64,000 bases of DNA from Aedes albopictus (GCF_035046485.1 NC_085138.1:331062421-331126420), one strand, 5' to 3'; counted from the first letter of the stretch, positions 32,108 through 44,610 are shown. Notes: generated from the sequence alone by a model not told the origin. Program-made: numbers and translations.

Positions 32108-32372
32108 TCTTCTTCTTGTTCTTTATGGCTCTACCTTTCCACTGGAACTTAGCCGGCCTCTCTTCAACTTAGTGTTCTTGGAGCACTTCTGCAGATTTTT
32201 ATTGAAGGGCTTTCTTTGCCTGCCATCGCATGAATTTGTATACTGTGAGGCAAGGACAATGACGCACTATGTCCAAAAAGTCGAGAAAATTTCCCCGTTC
32301 GGATCGAGAATCGGACCCGCCGTCTTCGGATTGGCGATCCATAGTCTTAACCACTATGCTAACAGGAGACTC
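32108..32372 (-). mobile_element. tRNA-derived SINE (family S3)
   Basis: On minus: head with a B-box-like stretch (complement of GAATCGGACCCGCCG at 32311) and an A-box-like CATAGTGGTTAAGAC, body with GCACTATGTCC... on plus, and a (GAA)n tail (TTCTTCTTCTTG on plus). TCAGGGT at 32101-32107 and 32373-32379 is the likely target duplication. A better copy lies at 56446-56716. Confidence 0.8.
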
Positions 32373-32660
32373 TCAGGGTATTTTCTATAAATTTATTCAT
32401 GGAGTGTCGCCAGGAAATTCTCCAAATGATATTTTATGATTTTGTTTAGTGTTACAAGTAGCTATTCTTTCAGCGATTTCTGCAGAACTTCATATAGGGA
32501 TTCCTTCATGGGTTCCTCTGGGTAGTCCTCCATGTATTTCACCAGAAATTCCTCCAGGATTTTTTTTAAGGGAATTTTTACTCGGATTCCTAAAAAAAAG
32601 CAGAAATATCATCAGAAACAATTACTAGAGAGTGTAACGTATTTTTTTTAAATTTCTGAT
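32373..32660. repeat. Degenerate GAATTCC-type motifs
   Basis: Short irregular copies of TTCCTCCAGGA/ATTCCTTC. No gene recognised. Confidence 0.5.
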
Positions 32661-32791
32661 ACGTTTTTGCCTTTCTCGTACACTAAGTGTACTGGAAAGG
32701 CTATATGTTCACTCCAAAAACGACTTTTTGATAGAAGGCTCGGAGGGTCAAGTCACATATACCAATCAACTCAGCTCGACGAATTGAGGTG

Positions 32792-32807
32792 ATGTCTGTG
32801 TGTGTGT

Positions 32808-32874
<67 letters not shown>

Positions 32875-32893
32875 TGTGTGTGTATGTGTGTGT
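32792..32893. repeat. (TG)n microsatellite
   Basis: About 100 bases of TG repeats with TATG interruptions, inside the X2 terminal module. Confidence 0.95.
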
Positions 32894-33059
32894 ACAAATA
32901 AACTCACATCACTTTTTGGCAGTAAACCTCAACCGATTTTAATGACCGACGGTTCATTCGACGCGGAATCTGGTCCCATTGTTTCCTATTGAAAATGGTT
33001 CGGATCGGTCCAGCCGTTCCGGAGTTATGGCCATTTACGTGTTCCGGACCAGTACCCTT

Positions 33060-34600
33060 GGAAGGGGCCATACATAAAAATGTAACAAACACATACATGC
33101 GACACATCAAACTGCGGCATTTTGGATAACCTGATGAACAGTCAGCAAGAAAACAGTCTCAGACCATATCTGAACCGGTAGTGTTCCGGAACCGGTTCTG
33201 GAAGTCCCGCCGGAAGTGGCCAAATATAAAAGTAAACCAAATCCATGCATGCGATACATCAAATTGCGGCATTTTGGATAACCTGATGAACAGTCAGAAA
33301 GAAAACAGTCTCAGACCATATCTGAACCGGTAGTGTTCCGGAACCGGTTCCGGGAGTCCCGCCGGAAGTGGCCAAATATAGAAGTGAACCAAATCCATGC
33401 ATGCGACACATCATATTGCGGCATTTTGGATAACCTGATGATCAGTCAGCAAGAAAACAGTCTCAGACCACATCTGAACCGGTAGTGTTCCGGAACCGGT
33501 TCCGGATGTCCCGCTGGAAGGGATCATATATAAAAGTGATCCAAACCCATGCATCCGGCACATCAAACTACGGCATTTTCGATAACCTGATGAGCAGTTA
33601 GCAAGAAAACAGTCTCAGACCTTATATGAACCGGTAGTGTTTCAGAACCGGGTGTTCCGCCGGAAGTGGCCGTATATAAAAGTTGACAAAACTCTTGCAT
33701 GCGGCAAATCAAATCACGGCTTTTTCGACAACTTAATGACCGGTTATTGAGGAAGTAGGCTAAGACCACATTATGGACTGTCGGTAGTGCCGAAACTAGT
33801 TCCCTCCGAAAGCGGCTGAATATAAAATTGAACCAAAGCCATGGTTTTTGTGATAACCTAATAAACTTTAGCATGCAAATAGGCTCAGACTATTTAAGAG
33901 ACAATCGGTAGTGTTTCGCAACCGGTTCCGGGCCGGAAGTGACACCAAACCCATGCATGCGATACCTCAAATCACGGCTTTTAGGTAACATGATGAACCT
34001 TTGCAAGAAAATAGACGCAAGCCCTATCAGTGTGTTACGGAACTGATTACGGGTGTCCCGCCAGAAATGATCAAATGTAAAAGAGAACCAATACATGCGA
34101 CATATCGATGACTTATTCAGTAACAAGATAAACGGTTAACCAACAAATAATCTCAGACCATATTTGGGAGAACCGGTAGTGTTCCAGAACTGGTGACAAG
34201 ACGAGTAACGCGTCGGAAGTGGTAAAATATAGAAAGGAACTTATCCATAGCGGCGTTTTTGATAATCTGTTGAACGGTCAACAAGAAAATAGTCTCAGGC
34301 CACAGTAGTTCGGAATCGGTTGCGGGTGTGATTTGATAGAAGTGAACCAAAACCATGCATGCGATACATAAAATCACGGCATTTTCAAAAATTTGTCGAA
34401 CGGTTAGCAAGAAAATAGCCTCAAATCACATCAATTTTCGGATTTTCAGGTCACGTGATGAACAGTTGACATAAACATAGTCTAAGACCATATTTAAGAC
34501 AACCGGAATCAGTTCCAGGTGTCCCGCCGGAAGTAGTCAAACGTAAAATTTAACCAAACCCATGCAAGCTGCACATCAAATAGCGGAATTATAAAGGTTA
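33060..34600 (-). repeat. 152 bp satellite-like array in X2
   Basis: The landmark GAAAACAGTCTCAGACC starts at 33149, 33301, 33453 and 33605, exactly 152 bp apart. Later units (33750-34560) become progressively degenerate. Units contain CCGGTTCCGG, CATGCATGCGA and AAATATAAAAGTGAACC. It is the same repeat as 18580-19470 on the other strand. Confidence 0.9.
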
Positions 34601-35419
34601 ACAAAATAAATGTCAAAGCGATATATCAAATTGTGGCTTTTTGGATAGCATGTAAACGTTGGGTAAGATTATAAATGAAGAAATGATCAAAGTCTTCATA
34701 TATGCGAGAGATCGAAGTCGTGACCAAAGCGATCTCTTCAAATCACACCATTTGAGATTCCTGCGGTGTAAATGTATAGTAGGATGGATCAACGTTTTAT
34801 ATAAAAATATAATTTAATCGCATCAACCCTGATACAGTTTTTCAATCTCCAATCTCCTTATGCTTCTAAAATTGCTGCTCACAATTTGGGTGCGGCTGGT
34901 TGAGCCCTCACTCTTCTCATTGCGATTGAAATTTGAATGGAAGATCTACATTTTCTGCATTTTCCTCGTAGGAAGGTCAAATTTTACATGAATCGTGTTA
35001 CCAATGATAATAAAATATAGCCTAAAGTGTGCTGAAATAAACATTGGCGAAGATCATAAAGTGATCTGTGATTGTGAATAAAGTTAACCTTCTTCAAGCA
35101 TTAGCTGACGCTCACCCCGCTGCCGTAGTGGATGGAATGGGGTCACAATGACCCCAATACACGACTAGGGTTAAGGTGGTCAAGCAGTCAACTGAGAGGT
35201 CTGATGTTTTTCTGCTCTGTTTTGTTGTTGAACATAACATCGGAATATGTATCATCAATAAGTTTCGAAAATCGATGATGGCTTTGTTAAAATTGTTGCT
35301 AGTGTAAAGTGTTTTCAGGATTCAGAAACATTTTGGCTAACGTCGAAGAAAAGTTTATGAGTACATATTCGACATGAAAGGCACTATCACCACTAGGTGG
35401 ATTAATCTGGTTTTTCTAT

Positions 35420-36282
35420 AAACATTTACTGAAGTTTAAGTATTTCTCCAGATATTCTTTCAGCGATTGCTTTAAAAATATGTTCATGAATTCCACCGGG
35501 ATTTTTCTCACAAAATCCTCCATGAATTTTGGTAAAACATTTCTCTAAGATTTTTTTTTCTAAACATTTAATAATACATCCTTATAGCAACTCCATCAAG
35601 AGGTTCTAAAAAAGAGTTTCCAGAAATTTATTTAGTTACTTTTCTGGAATTCCTTTAGGAAATTCCCTGGAAATCTTTCATATAATCCTCCGTGGATTCT
35701 TTAAGAATATCTCCAGGGATTTTTGCAAGAATCAGATAGACAGTTTATGCTAAAAATCATCCAAGGATTTTTTTATAGAAATTCTTCCATGGATTTCATC
35801 TAAAACTAACTCAGAAATATAAATAAAGACTCCTTCAGCAGTTTTCATGAATATCACCCAAGTAATCATTAGCACTATATTTCGCCATTTTGGCCTCATA
35901 GGGCTATAAGATAGCCAAAATAGAGCAGGTAAGATCTGTACTAGCACTGTATTAGCACGCAAGGCGAATAATAGTGTCATATGGTTACTTGGGCAGTAAG
36001 AGATTTCCCTAACAAAATTTCCATGATTTGTTTTTACTACTCAAAATTTGCAGAGAATTTTTAGCGATTGCTGCGGAAAATTTTTCCAGAGGTCCTTCAG
36101 GAAATTTCAAATTTTGTCAGGGGTTACCGAATAAATGTCTTGAAGGTTTCTTTTTGGAATTTCTTCTGCGATTCTTTCAGAAATATCTTCCTGGGATTCA
36201 ACTAATTTATTGTCCTTTTCCGACTATACCAGTCGACCAGTATGTCTGAAATAGATGTATGAACTTGAAGTATTTTAAGACA
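35420..36282. repeat. Degenerate GAATTCC-type motif field, pyrimidine-rich on plus
   Basis: Irregular short motifs such as ATTCCTTTAGGAAATTCC and TTCTCCAGA recur every few dozen bases without a fixed period. No protein frame is conserved. A short unrelated stretch (35860-36000) lies inside. Confidence 0.65.
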
Positions 36283-36553
36283 TAGGGCCTTTTCATTATC
36301 AAATTGAGAGATAAATTTGATTTTAAATTACCACTTCTTTTGGTGGGATTCGAACCCACGATTCCGTATCGCTAGTTCAGCGCTTCAATAAACTGAATAA
36401 GGCACAGAACAAGTTACGATTCAGCGGAATAGAAAGTCAAAATCGTAACTTGGTTGGTTGAAGCGCTGAACTAGTGATACGAAGTCGTGGGTTCGAATCT
36501 CACCAAAACAAACGGCAATTTTTTTCATTAATTTATCACTCAATTTGACAATA
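36283..36553. mobile_element. Twin tRNA-like inverted element
   Basis: Two tRNA-like ends face each other. The left arm reads GGTGGGATTCGAACCCACG then CGCTAGTTCAGCGCTTCAA. The right arm, inverted, reads TTGAAGCGCTGAACTAGTG then GTCGTGGGTTCGAATCTCACC. Outside each arm lies a TCAAATTGAG(A/T)GATAAATT block. A short centre separates the arms (GGCACAGAACAAGTTACG). Each arm has a B-box-like GGTTCGAAT and part of an anticodon-arm-like hairpin, but neither makes a full tRNA. A decayed relative is at 38-240. Confidence 0.75.
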
Positions 36554-39500
36554 CAATGCATTTTGCCTTCAAATGCTTCGACATTTTACGTCTCCTGGGA
36601 TTCCTCTAGAAATTCATGCAGGAATTCTTTGAATTATTCCTTCACAGATATTGACAGATGTATTTTGTGAAATTACAGTAATTCAACAAGGATTACCTGA
36701 AGGAATTTCATAAGAATGTCTAAAAAATTTCTGATGAGATTCAATTCCAATTTCATTGATACAATTTCAGAAAAAATAACTTTGGAGGAGCTCCTGAAAT
36801 GGCATTGGAAGGAATTTCTAGAAGAATTGCAAGAGTAATTTTCTAAAAATCCTGGAGAAGTTTCTGAGAAAAACTGGAAGGAATTTCTGAATTAAGTCTC
36901 GGAAAAGTTTCTTAAGGAATCGAAGATAACTATAGAGATTCCTTCGAGAATTCGTTCAGAAATTACAGACAAATGTACTGGAGGAATTCTTGAATAAATC
37001 TCCTGATCAATTTCTGAAAGGATTCTTGGAGGATAAACCCTGAAAGAACTGAATCCTGAAGTTATCTCTAAATGAGCTCTTCTTGAAATTATCTTTGAAG
37101 TGTGAAGGGATTAAGGGTCAACAGAGAAAAAAATCTGAAAGAATTCATGAAGAAAGTTTTCTATAAATCCTTAGAAAAGCTAACGATCTAACCCTTGGAG
37201 GAGGATCTTTTAGGAAGCTCCCAGGGGGTACTTCCAGAAGAATCTCTTCCTGAAGAAACGCCTGAGAGGTGTTTCCGAAAAGAACTCTAAGGAAAAATGT
37301 AAAATCATTAAGGAATCTCAAGAGTAACACCTACAAAATTTTCAGAAAGCATTCCGGCAAAAAAAATTATAGGCTCAAGGCATCGAAAAAATTCTACTCT
37401 TAACCCTCCTGAAACCCTGTCTGGGTCATATTGACCCCAACATCCTATGAGGATGAAAGAATTATCGTCCTGATTAAGAAAAATCATCCAAATAATGTTC
37501 AATATTAAAGTAATTTCCTTAAGGGCGTACCGGTATTTAGGGCGCTGGAGTTTGAATTCCTTGAGTGGCCAGATCTGATTTTTCCATGACAGCACTGGCC
37601 TAAAATGAGTTATAGAAAAGAATATCCTTAGAAGAGACGTGTGATGATGTGAATTTGTGTGCTTCTTTCAGAGGTTTTGACCAAGAATTCTTCCAGCAAT
37701 TGCTCTTGGGATTCGTCCATAAATTTCTGCAAGGACTCACACAAGAATTTAGGGGGTTAGAAGCAAAGGGGAGTAACTGACAAACATATACTTTCGAGTA
37801 AATGAGGTTTGAGTAAATGAAGTTTTGCATTAATTTTTCATCCCATGCAAAATGTATATGGTTTCAAAATGGACCCAATTTTCTCCGATTTATTGTAATT
37901 CATCGTAAAAATAATCTTGAAAAAGTTCCTAAAAGCTTAAGATTATAAGAATTTTTTGATATGCTCAGCTCAAAATCGACAAAATGCACCTGAACTCCTC
38001 GATTTTTCTTGCATTACCAAGAGGAATTTCTTGCAGGGACTCCCCCAGTAATTCCTGCAGTAATTTGTTTATGGATTTCTCCAGAAATAAGTAATTCTTA
38101 CTAGGAATCCTCTTTAGAATATATTATGAACTACTGCTAGAATTGCTCCAGGACTTCCACTGGGGGTTTTTTTAGACACTTCAAGTAGGTATTGTCCTGA
38201 TTTTTTTTCTGGGATTCCCAAGAAATAGCTGCAGAGAATCCTCCAGTAATTCCAGCAGGACTTTTAAGAGCAATATTTATATTTATTGGAGATATTCCAT
38301 GGAAGTTTTAGCAAGAATTTTCTAAGAAATTCCAGAAGGTATTTTTGAAATACCTGTTGTTTACTGGATGTATTACAAGAGGAATTTCTAGAGGTATCCT
38401 TGGAGTAGAATTCCAAGGAGAAATTCCGGAGGGATCTTCAGAGGAACCCCAGCAGTCATCCCTACAAAAATTGCTGGACAAATCTTTTGAGAAATCTTCT
38501 TAGAATTCCTCCAGGAATGCCTGATGAGATTGTTCTAGAAGTTTCTGTCAGGATTCTTCCGTCTTTAAGAAACATTTTACAGTTTATTCAAATCCTCTCG
38601 GAATATCTCTATGCGTTCTTGCTGCTATTCCTTCAGGAACTCCTACCAGGATTTCTCCAAGCATTTTTGCTGGGATTTCACAAGCATTTCCAGATGGTAT
38701 TTTTGCTGTAAATGCTTTTAAGAGTCCTTCAGGAATAAATGAAAAATTTCTGTCATTATGATGAATCCCAGCAAGACTTCCAAGAGGTTTCCCACCGCGA
38801 ATTCCTCGAGAAATCTGAATCAATTTCAACTTAATTTCTCAAAGGAATCTGAAAAGGATTTCCAATGAGAAAACGAAGAGGAATTCTTGAAACAATCCCT
38901 AGAAACATTCTTAAAAGAAGCGCAAGAGAAACTCTGAAGGATGTTACCGAAGAGAAGTTACAGTACTAGTTGGTGGATGAATCCAATCAATAATAATTCA
39001 ATAAATCCCAACAAGAATGTCTAGAGGTAATCCCAGAAGAATTTTCGGATAAATTCCAAGAGGTATTACTAGAGGAAAAACTTGAGGAATTTGTGAATTT
39101 ACCCAGCAGGCGTTTTGGGGAAATTTGAAGTGAAATTTGTAGAGGAATGTTTAGAAAAAAAAAACCTGTAAAAATCACAAAAGGAACTTTTGTAGAAATT
39201 CCTGCGGACTGGGCATTTTAGAGTTTTTTTTTTCGTAAATGAGGTTCTGAAGGAATTCTTGGAGAAATGCTCAGATAAATGCAAAGAGAAACTTTTGGAG
39301 GAATCCAAGAAAGCGTATTTTGAGAAATCCTCTTGAAACTCCTCCACAAAATAATGATGGGCTTTCTCTCGAAATTCTTGCTGAGATTGCCCCAGAGGTT
39401 TCTCCAAAGATTCCTTTACATTTGCTGCATGTAATTCCTCCAAGGGTTCCTATAGGCATTCCTTTTGTGATTTCTCCAGAGATTTTTCAAGGATATAGGA

Positions 39501-39990
39501 ATTTCCCTAGCAATATCACCTGAAATTTTTGCAAGGATTCCTTCAGATATTTCTACAATTTTTTTCAGGAATTCTTGCTGGAATTTCTCAAACAATATCA
39601 GCTGAGATTTCTTCAGTAATTGCTCTTGGTGGATTCTTTAGGAAATTCTTGAATTAATGCCAGAAGCATTCCTTGTGTAATCCTAGCAAAAGTTTTTGAA
39701 GAAACTTTAAGTGGATTTTCGGCATGTACTACTGGATAAATACTAAGAAAATTTTCTTCAGGAATCCTCGTAGAAATCACTGGAAGAATTACAGCAGGAA
39801 AAAAATGTCTAGAAAAATTACAGCATTTTTTTTTGTACGTAGGAATCTTAGCTGAAATTGCATGAGAGTTTACAGTAATAATTTCTGTAGGAGTATTATA
39901 ATCATTAGAGAAATACCTCTTAAATAAAGAGAATTTCACCAAAAACTCTTCCATGGAGTCTTTTTGAAATTTTTGGAAGTTGAGATGCAG
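36554..39990. repeat. Degenerate GAATTCC-type motif field, switching strand
   Basis: About 3.4 kb of irregular GGAATTTCT/AGAAATTCC motifs. 36650-37350 is mostly purine-rich on plus (GAAGGAATTTCTGA), 38000-38750 mostly pyrimidine-rich (TTCCTCCAGGA), 38800-39300 purine-rich again and 39330-39640 pyrimidine-rich. Many short phenylalanine-rich or glutamate-rich open frames result; I regard them as by-products. GGGTCATATTGACCCC at 37423 lies in an embedded non-motif stretch (37360-37600). Confidence 0.65.
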
Positions 39991-42399
39991 GCACTGTACC
40001 ACTTGGAGCGTTACTCCAGTACGAAGAAAACAGCAGAATGAGGTGTATTCCATCAGAAAGAACAACTTTGTAGAACACTCTATAAATCCTAAAAATCAAT
40101 AGAAAAAGTTATATCAAAAACCTATTACAAGGGGTCGTCCACAAACAATGACACATAACTCTTAAAGTTGAGCAAATAAGGTAATAGTTTGTTTGGCAAG
40201 CTTTCCAACAATACCTTTTTCTGCAACTTTGTAGAAGGCATCAATACTCTATCTTTATTTATGAGAGAAGTGAATTCCTATCGCACTTTTAGGTGGATTA
40301 ATCATCTAGGTGAAAATTCTAAAATAAAGAATTAAGTATATAGAACAAGCTCTTCTTAGACATTATACTTCTAAATTCAATATTTGAAGCCGCAAAAAAA
40401 GGATTATGAATGCGAACCCCGGTATACAGTATGTAGCAGGTTTCTCCGGAGATTATGTCCGGAAACCCGAACGTTCGGAACTGATTCCTTAGCGGTGGCA
40501 TGCCCATAGCACAGAGCGATCATTTTATGACCAAATACATTTTACATTACGAATTTAAGAACAATATTATGTGTGAGATTCAATAAAATTGCCGTAAATT
40601 ATTCCCGTGGCAATGCATTTCTCAATACCTAGAAAGGGGGGAGGAGTCAGGGGGATGCCACACCCAGATATTGGAAGACCAACTAACCGCATTCAATTTG
40701 AAATTGGTTTCAAATTTTTTCATTGTATGGTCTTTGAGTAGTAGCCGATTGAAAAAAGTGGTTCGTCTAGGGTTTTTGAGGGCTAAACCAAAACGTCATC
40801 ATTTCCAAAAGAGATTGGCGTGTGAAAAATCACAATCACGAGGATGCGGCCGACTCTTACTGAAATCTACTGACACTTCAGTAAAGCTGATAACACACTC
40901 AGGTCAAACCATTTCACTTTGTGTTCGATCACCTAAGTATACGCTTACGGTTATCGTATATGTACTGCAGTAATTGGCAGTTGTTAATACCAGCTTGTTG
41001 GCCACAGCACTTACAGGCTCTTTCATGTGAAAAAGAAAATCATCAGCTCAGCCAAATTCCATAACCTTCCAATTTGCACTAAATGAAGCCATCAACTGTT
41101 TATGGCTCGTCTAATAGCATAATAACACGTTTGCTCTAACTGTATTTTTGTGACTACACATAAGGATGATGTGTAGTTCCTCCCATCACCGTCTAGGCGC
41201 CGACAGACCCGACTCCGACTACAAACAAATCATTCCGCAACGCGTGGCCACCTGCACCGTACAGATGAAGACTTATCCTGCAGATACAGAGCTTCAATGA
41301 AGAAATTATCGCAACCAAACGCCCATACCTATGATTATGCGATCGTTTGACGGCGTTTTCTTCGGCAGATTGTCACGTGAGCGGATGCGCTTTGCAGAAT
41401 CGACTATTTCATGAAATATAATGACTGGGTTGCAGAGACATACTTGCTTGGTCGGAGCCTCTTATCAGGGTTTAGGCATCTGAATGAAACGAAGATTAGA
41501 TCCTAACAGTGGTAAACATGTTGACAAACACAACACGGCGTTAATGATTTGTTCAAGCGGATGCTCCGTTTCATAAATAGGGATTTGAAGACCGCATTTA
41601 TGACGGGTAATTTCAGGCATGAGAAACAGTAAAACAGTGGAAACGTTGTAATTACTGTCCGGTTCAAGCTTAACCATTCTTAACAACCTGAAATGACATG
41701 ATTTAGAACTGACCGGGAAGTCACTACTCTCCAATAATTAAGATATTGATGACTTGGCATGTCTACCCGGAAGATTACTAACCACTAATCAAACATCTGT
41801 GGGATCATCCCAAAGAGGTTATTTTCATTGCGAAAAACAGCCTAATCCCTCCTAAATGCTCAACAAGAAAAACCGTCCCAACCCGTCCATAATAGGAAGT
41901 GGGAGGAACCAGACATAATGTTGTGGATTTTTGCTAGAGCTGGTCACCACAATCGCCACCGGTCGACGGCTTCGGATCCGATTTCCTCATTAATTCGCTC
42001 CGCTTGTAATCCAACGCAACAACGCTTGCAAATCGGTTTCCCGCGGTTTCGCTTTGGACAAGCGAACGACGACGACAACAACAACGCAAACAAGCTTAAG
42101 ATATTCCTAGCTCAATTGATTATAGGGATCGGAAACCGCTTATTAGGATTGGTCTGGGTCTGGGGTCCGATATCCGATGGCATCGATAGACGGGCTAGTG
42201 ATTTATGACTTTGTCACTGGGTGCCGCTGCACACGAATGGCCAACACGACAAGGGCGGCTTGTTACTTGAGAATTTATTGGCATTTGTTGGGCGTTTGAT
42301 ATTATTGCAGGAGCACTGGATCCTAAGGCGTTTAAGCTATTATTAAGTGATAATCAGCTTTCAACAATGTGAAAATCTACGAATTCTTATAGTGTATCT
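39991..42399. other. Low-repeat DNA without a recognised gene
   Basis: No domain, RNA gene or mobile element recognised. GGGGTCGTCCACAAACAATG at 40133 resembles a MITE terminus but has no partner. Open frames are at most about 100 codons and show no family signature. Confidence 0.45.
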
Positions 42400-42403
42400 T
42401 TAA

Positions 42404-42647
42404 GGACAGACTTGTTAGAATCCCAAGATGGCCGGCACAATGGCCGACTTTGGCACCAACTCACGATTTCGAGGGCACAAATCTCTTCGTAAACAAAACC
42501 AGCGCACCTGAGCTTCTTATTTTAAGCTTATTACAAGTGAGCAAGAACAGAATAATAAAATGCACTGTTGTTTGAAGCTTGCTTCTTGAGATTTGTGCGT
42601 TTGAAGTTCTGGTGCACTATTGAAGCGGGATTTCTAGAAGTTTGTCC
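42404..42647. mobile_element. MITE with TTAA target
   Basis: Terminal inverted repeats GGACAGACTTGTTAGAATCC and the complement of GGACAAACTTCTAGAAATCC, flanked by TTAA at 42400-42403 and 42648-42651. TTAA duplication is typical of piggyBac-type elements and of the Wuneng-type MITE described from Ae. aegypti (assignment by recall, not tested). 244 bp, non-coding. Confidence 0.8.
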
Positions 42648-42730
42648 TTAAGGTTATGCGATGTATTTACATTCTTCAATTCCATCTGACTATTCTGTCT
42701 TAATGAAATACTCGGCGGAGTATCTAACTA

Positions 42731-42971
42731 CACAGTTAGAAAAAATCACCGACTTCGATAATGTTTTACCGAAATCTCAACCGTTAAGTTTGTTTTACAG
42801 GAAAAATTCGGTAAAGGTAGTAATTTTTACCGAAGTTCGTTAGAGTTTGACAGATAAACGATAACATTTTACCGAAATTTGTTATTTTTTTACAGAATTT
42901 CGTTAAAAATCCATTACCGAACGCTCGGGGGTTGAGATTTCGGTAAAAATTACCGAACGCGATTAGCTGTG
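42731..42971. mobile_element. TA-flanked MITE with ACCGAA motifs
   Basis: Ends CACAGTTAG and its partner CTAGCTGTG-like (TTAGCTGTG), flanked by TA on each side. Inside, TTTTTACCGAA and TTCGGTAAA recur in both orientations, making the element self-complementary. A TTCGGTA/TACCGAACG pair at 56818-56890 may be a relative. Confidence 0.75.
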
Positions 42972-42973
42972 TA

Positions 42974-44244
42974 ATCTTTCCAAACGGAATTGCAGCATGC
43001 TGCTACCATCCTAAATGTTGGATAAAGGGCCTCTGGAGCCGACCTTTTACATTTTGAAACACCTTACGAAATCTTCTGAATTGTTATGTCTTTCAACCCA
43101 AAAAAAAAACTTCTCCATCACGTCAACGCAAGACGAAATACCAATAATGATAGGATAATGCAACTTCCTTCGCTCGGAAACCTGTTCGGTCCCACAAAGC
43201 TCCTGTGTACGTACGTATGCACGTAAATAAGACGACGTGTCTGAAAGCGTCATTAAATCCTTCATAATTCCTGCCTTGGAGCGACACATTGCAGTACCTA
43301 CCTAGTACCTCCTGAACCGTGTACGTACGTGCGTTCGAAAATAATTGAAAGTAAGTTGAAACCCCCCAATCATACCAACAGCAGCAGCAGCAGAAACAGC
43401 AGCAGCAACCGTATCGACATCTACGACACCGAAGATGATGGTAGTGATGACGATGACGACGACGATACGATGGCTTCACTAAGTACTAACCGTGGTCTTG
43501 CGGTCGTCCTTGATGGGGAATATCAAGTTACCCGGGGAGCAGGTTTCCGTTGTGTGCCTGTCGACGTGTGTATGTTTTATTTTAAATTTTCCTCAGTGGT
43601 GTCCTTTTAAATGAGTTGTACCACGTTTTGCTGAAATGAAATTGCGACCCGGAATACGCTTTCCGGGGTAACAAACAGTTATTTTAAGAAACATGTTTGT
43701 CATTATTAACTCAGAGCTTCATTCAGATAACAGATACTTGTTTTTTTTTTGTACATTGGACATACTATTGGTACATTTGATGAACTCTTAATCAGGTCCC
43801 TGAAGAATTCTTGGAAAAATTCGTAGCAGATTTAAATCGTGGCTTGGTAAGATTTCACTTGTAACCTACATATTTTCCCGAGTTTCTTGGAAAAAATGCG
43901 ATAAGATATCTTACAAATTTTTGACTGGATTATTGAAAAACTCATTTGAGATTAATCCATATCCACCCAGCCTCCTATTTATAGGACATTACTTTAGAAG
44001 TGAATATCTTGAGAATTACATATTATTTCAGAATTCTGTCTTCGTAGAAGGTAATGAGAATATCAATACTTTGTATATAATGAACAATTAACTTCTAAAT
44101 TGATGGCCGCGATATTCGGAACCATTCTGGAGATATTCCAGATTGTACTGGGGTCAGGTAGGGTGTTTGAATCATCGATTTTTAGAGCAATTTTCATTGC
44201 GAGCAATAAAACACAACTGCGATAATCAGATTTGAATAAGTTGA
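42974..44244. other. Low-repeat DNA with trinucleotide runs
   Basis: A CAGCAGCAGCAG run at 43379-43408 is followed by (GAC/GAT)n at 43434-43468. This gives a 93-codon plus-strand frame with Ser/Asn and an Asp run, but without further support I do not call it a gene. The rest is unrecognised. Confidence 0.45.
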
Positions 44245-44610
44245 CCTATCCGGATCACCGTGACAGGTTCCGCGAGGGCCTCATTTGGGACACTTCTGGT
44301 TTTCATCCAAAACATGTCGTGCCACATATCAAACTTCATGATTTCGAATGACTGAGTCAGAAACGATACCCTGTACGATAAGTCTGTATCAACTAATATG
44401 GTTACCCCGGAACATCTAGCATAGATTCCACGGGGGTGACATCGGGGACATTTTCTGGTTTCCAAAAAAAATATGCCGTGCGACGTATCATACTTATTGA
44501 TTTTGAGAGAATGGGGCAGAAAAAATTTACTGAAGTATGTTGCAACTGATATGGCCGCTCCGGAACACCTGAAATAGGTTCCGCGGGGGCCTCTCAAACA
44601 CAATAACACA
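44245..44610 (+). repeat. About 160 bp satellite-like repeat, two and a bit units
   Basis: The landmark CCGGAACAC/CCGGATCACC followed by AGGTTCCGCGGGGGCCTC starts near 44252, 44408 and 44571. Each unit also carries GGACACTTCTGGTTT/GACATTTTCTGGTTT and a CGTATCATACTT-type block. It shares the CCGGAACA style of the 152 bp satellite but is a different unit. Confidence 0.75.

Larger units (their letters stand above)
32669..35410 (-). mobile_element. Satellite-cored composite element X2 (2.74 kb)
   Basis: Read on minus, it starts CCAGATTAATCCACCTAGTG (35410) and ends CGAGAAAGGC (32669), flanked by A5 on both sides, matching X1. It contains the terminal module with a CTCGTCGAGC-type core, a long (CA)n run, and a 152 bp tandem array that decays toward 34600. 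A unique-looking segment 34600-35400 includes GGGGTCACAATGACCCC on plus. The CCATCTTG block of X1 is absent. No coding sequence recognised. Confidence 0.75.

Noticed and set aside
32701..32907. His/Thr repeat protein
   Set aside because: Translation of the (TG)n microsatellite.
35139..35155. GGGGTCACAATGACCCC as a nuclear-receptor response element (also GGGTCATATTGACCCC at 37423)
   Set aside because: It lies in repeat DNA with no nearby gene; similar palindromes are probably part of a dispersed repeat.
36343..36520. Pair of divergent tRNA genes
   Set aside because: Only T-arm and partial anticodon-arm patterns are present; neither side folds as a full cloverleaf.
43329..43610. 93-codon frame with Ser/Asn and Asp runs, possible exon
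   Set aside because: The frame rests on CAG and GAC/GAT microsatellites; there is no domain, no splice evidence I can defend and no conservation data.
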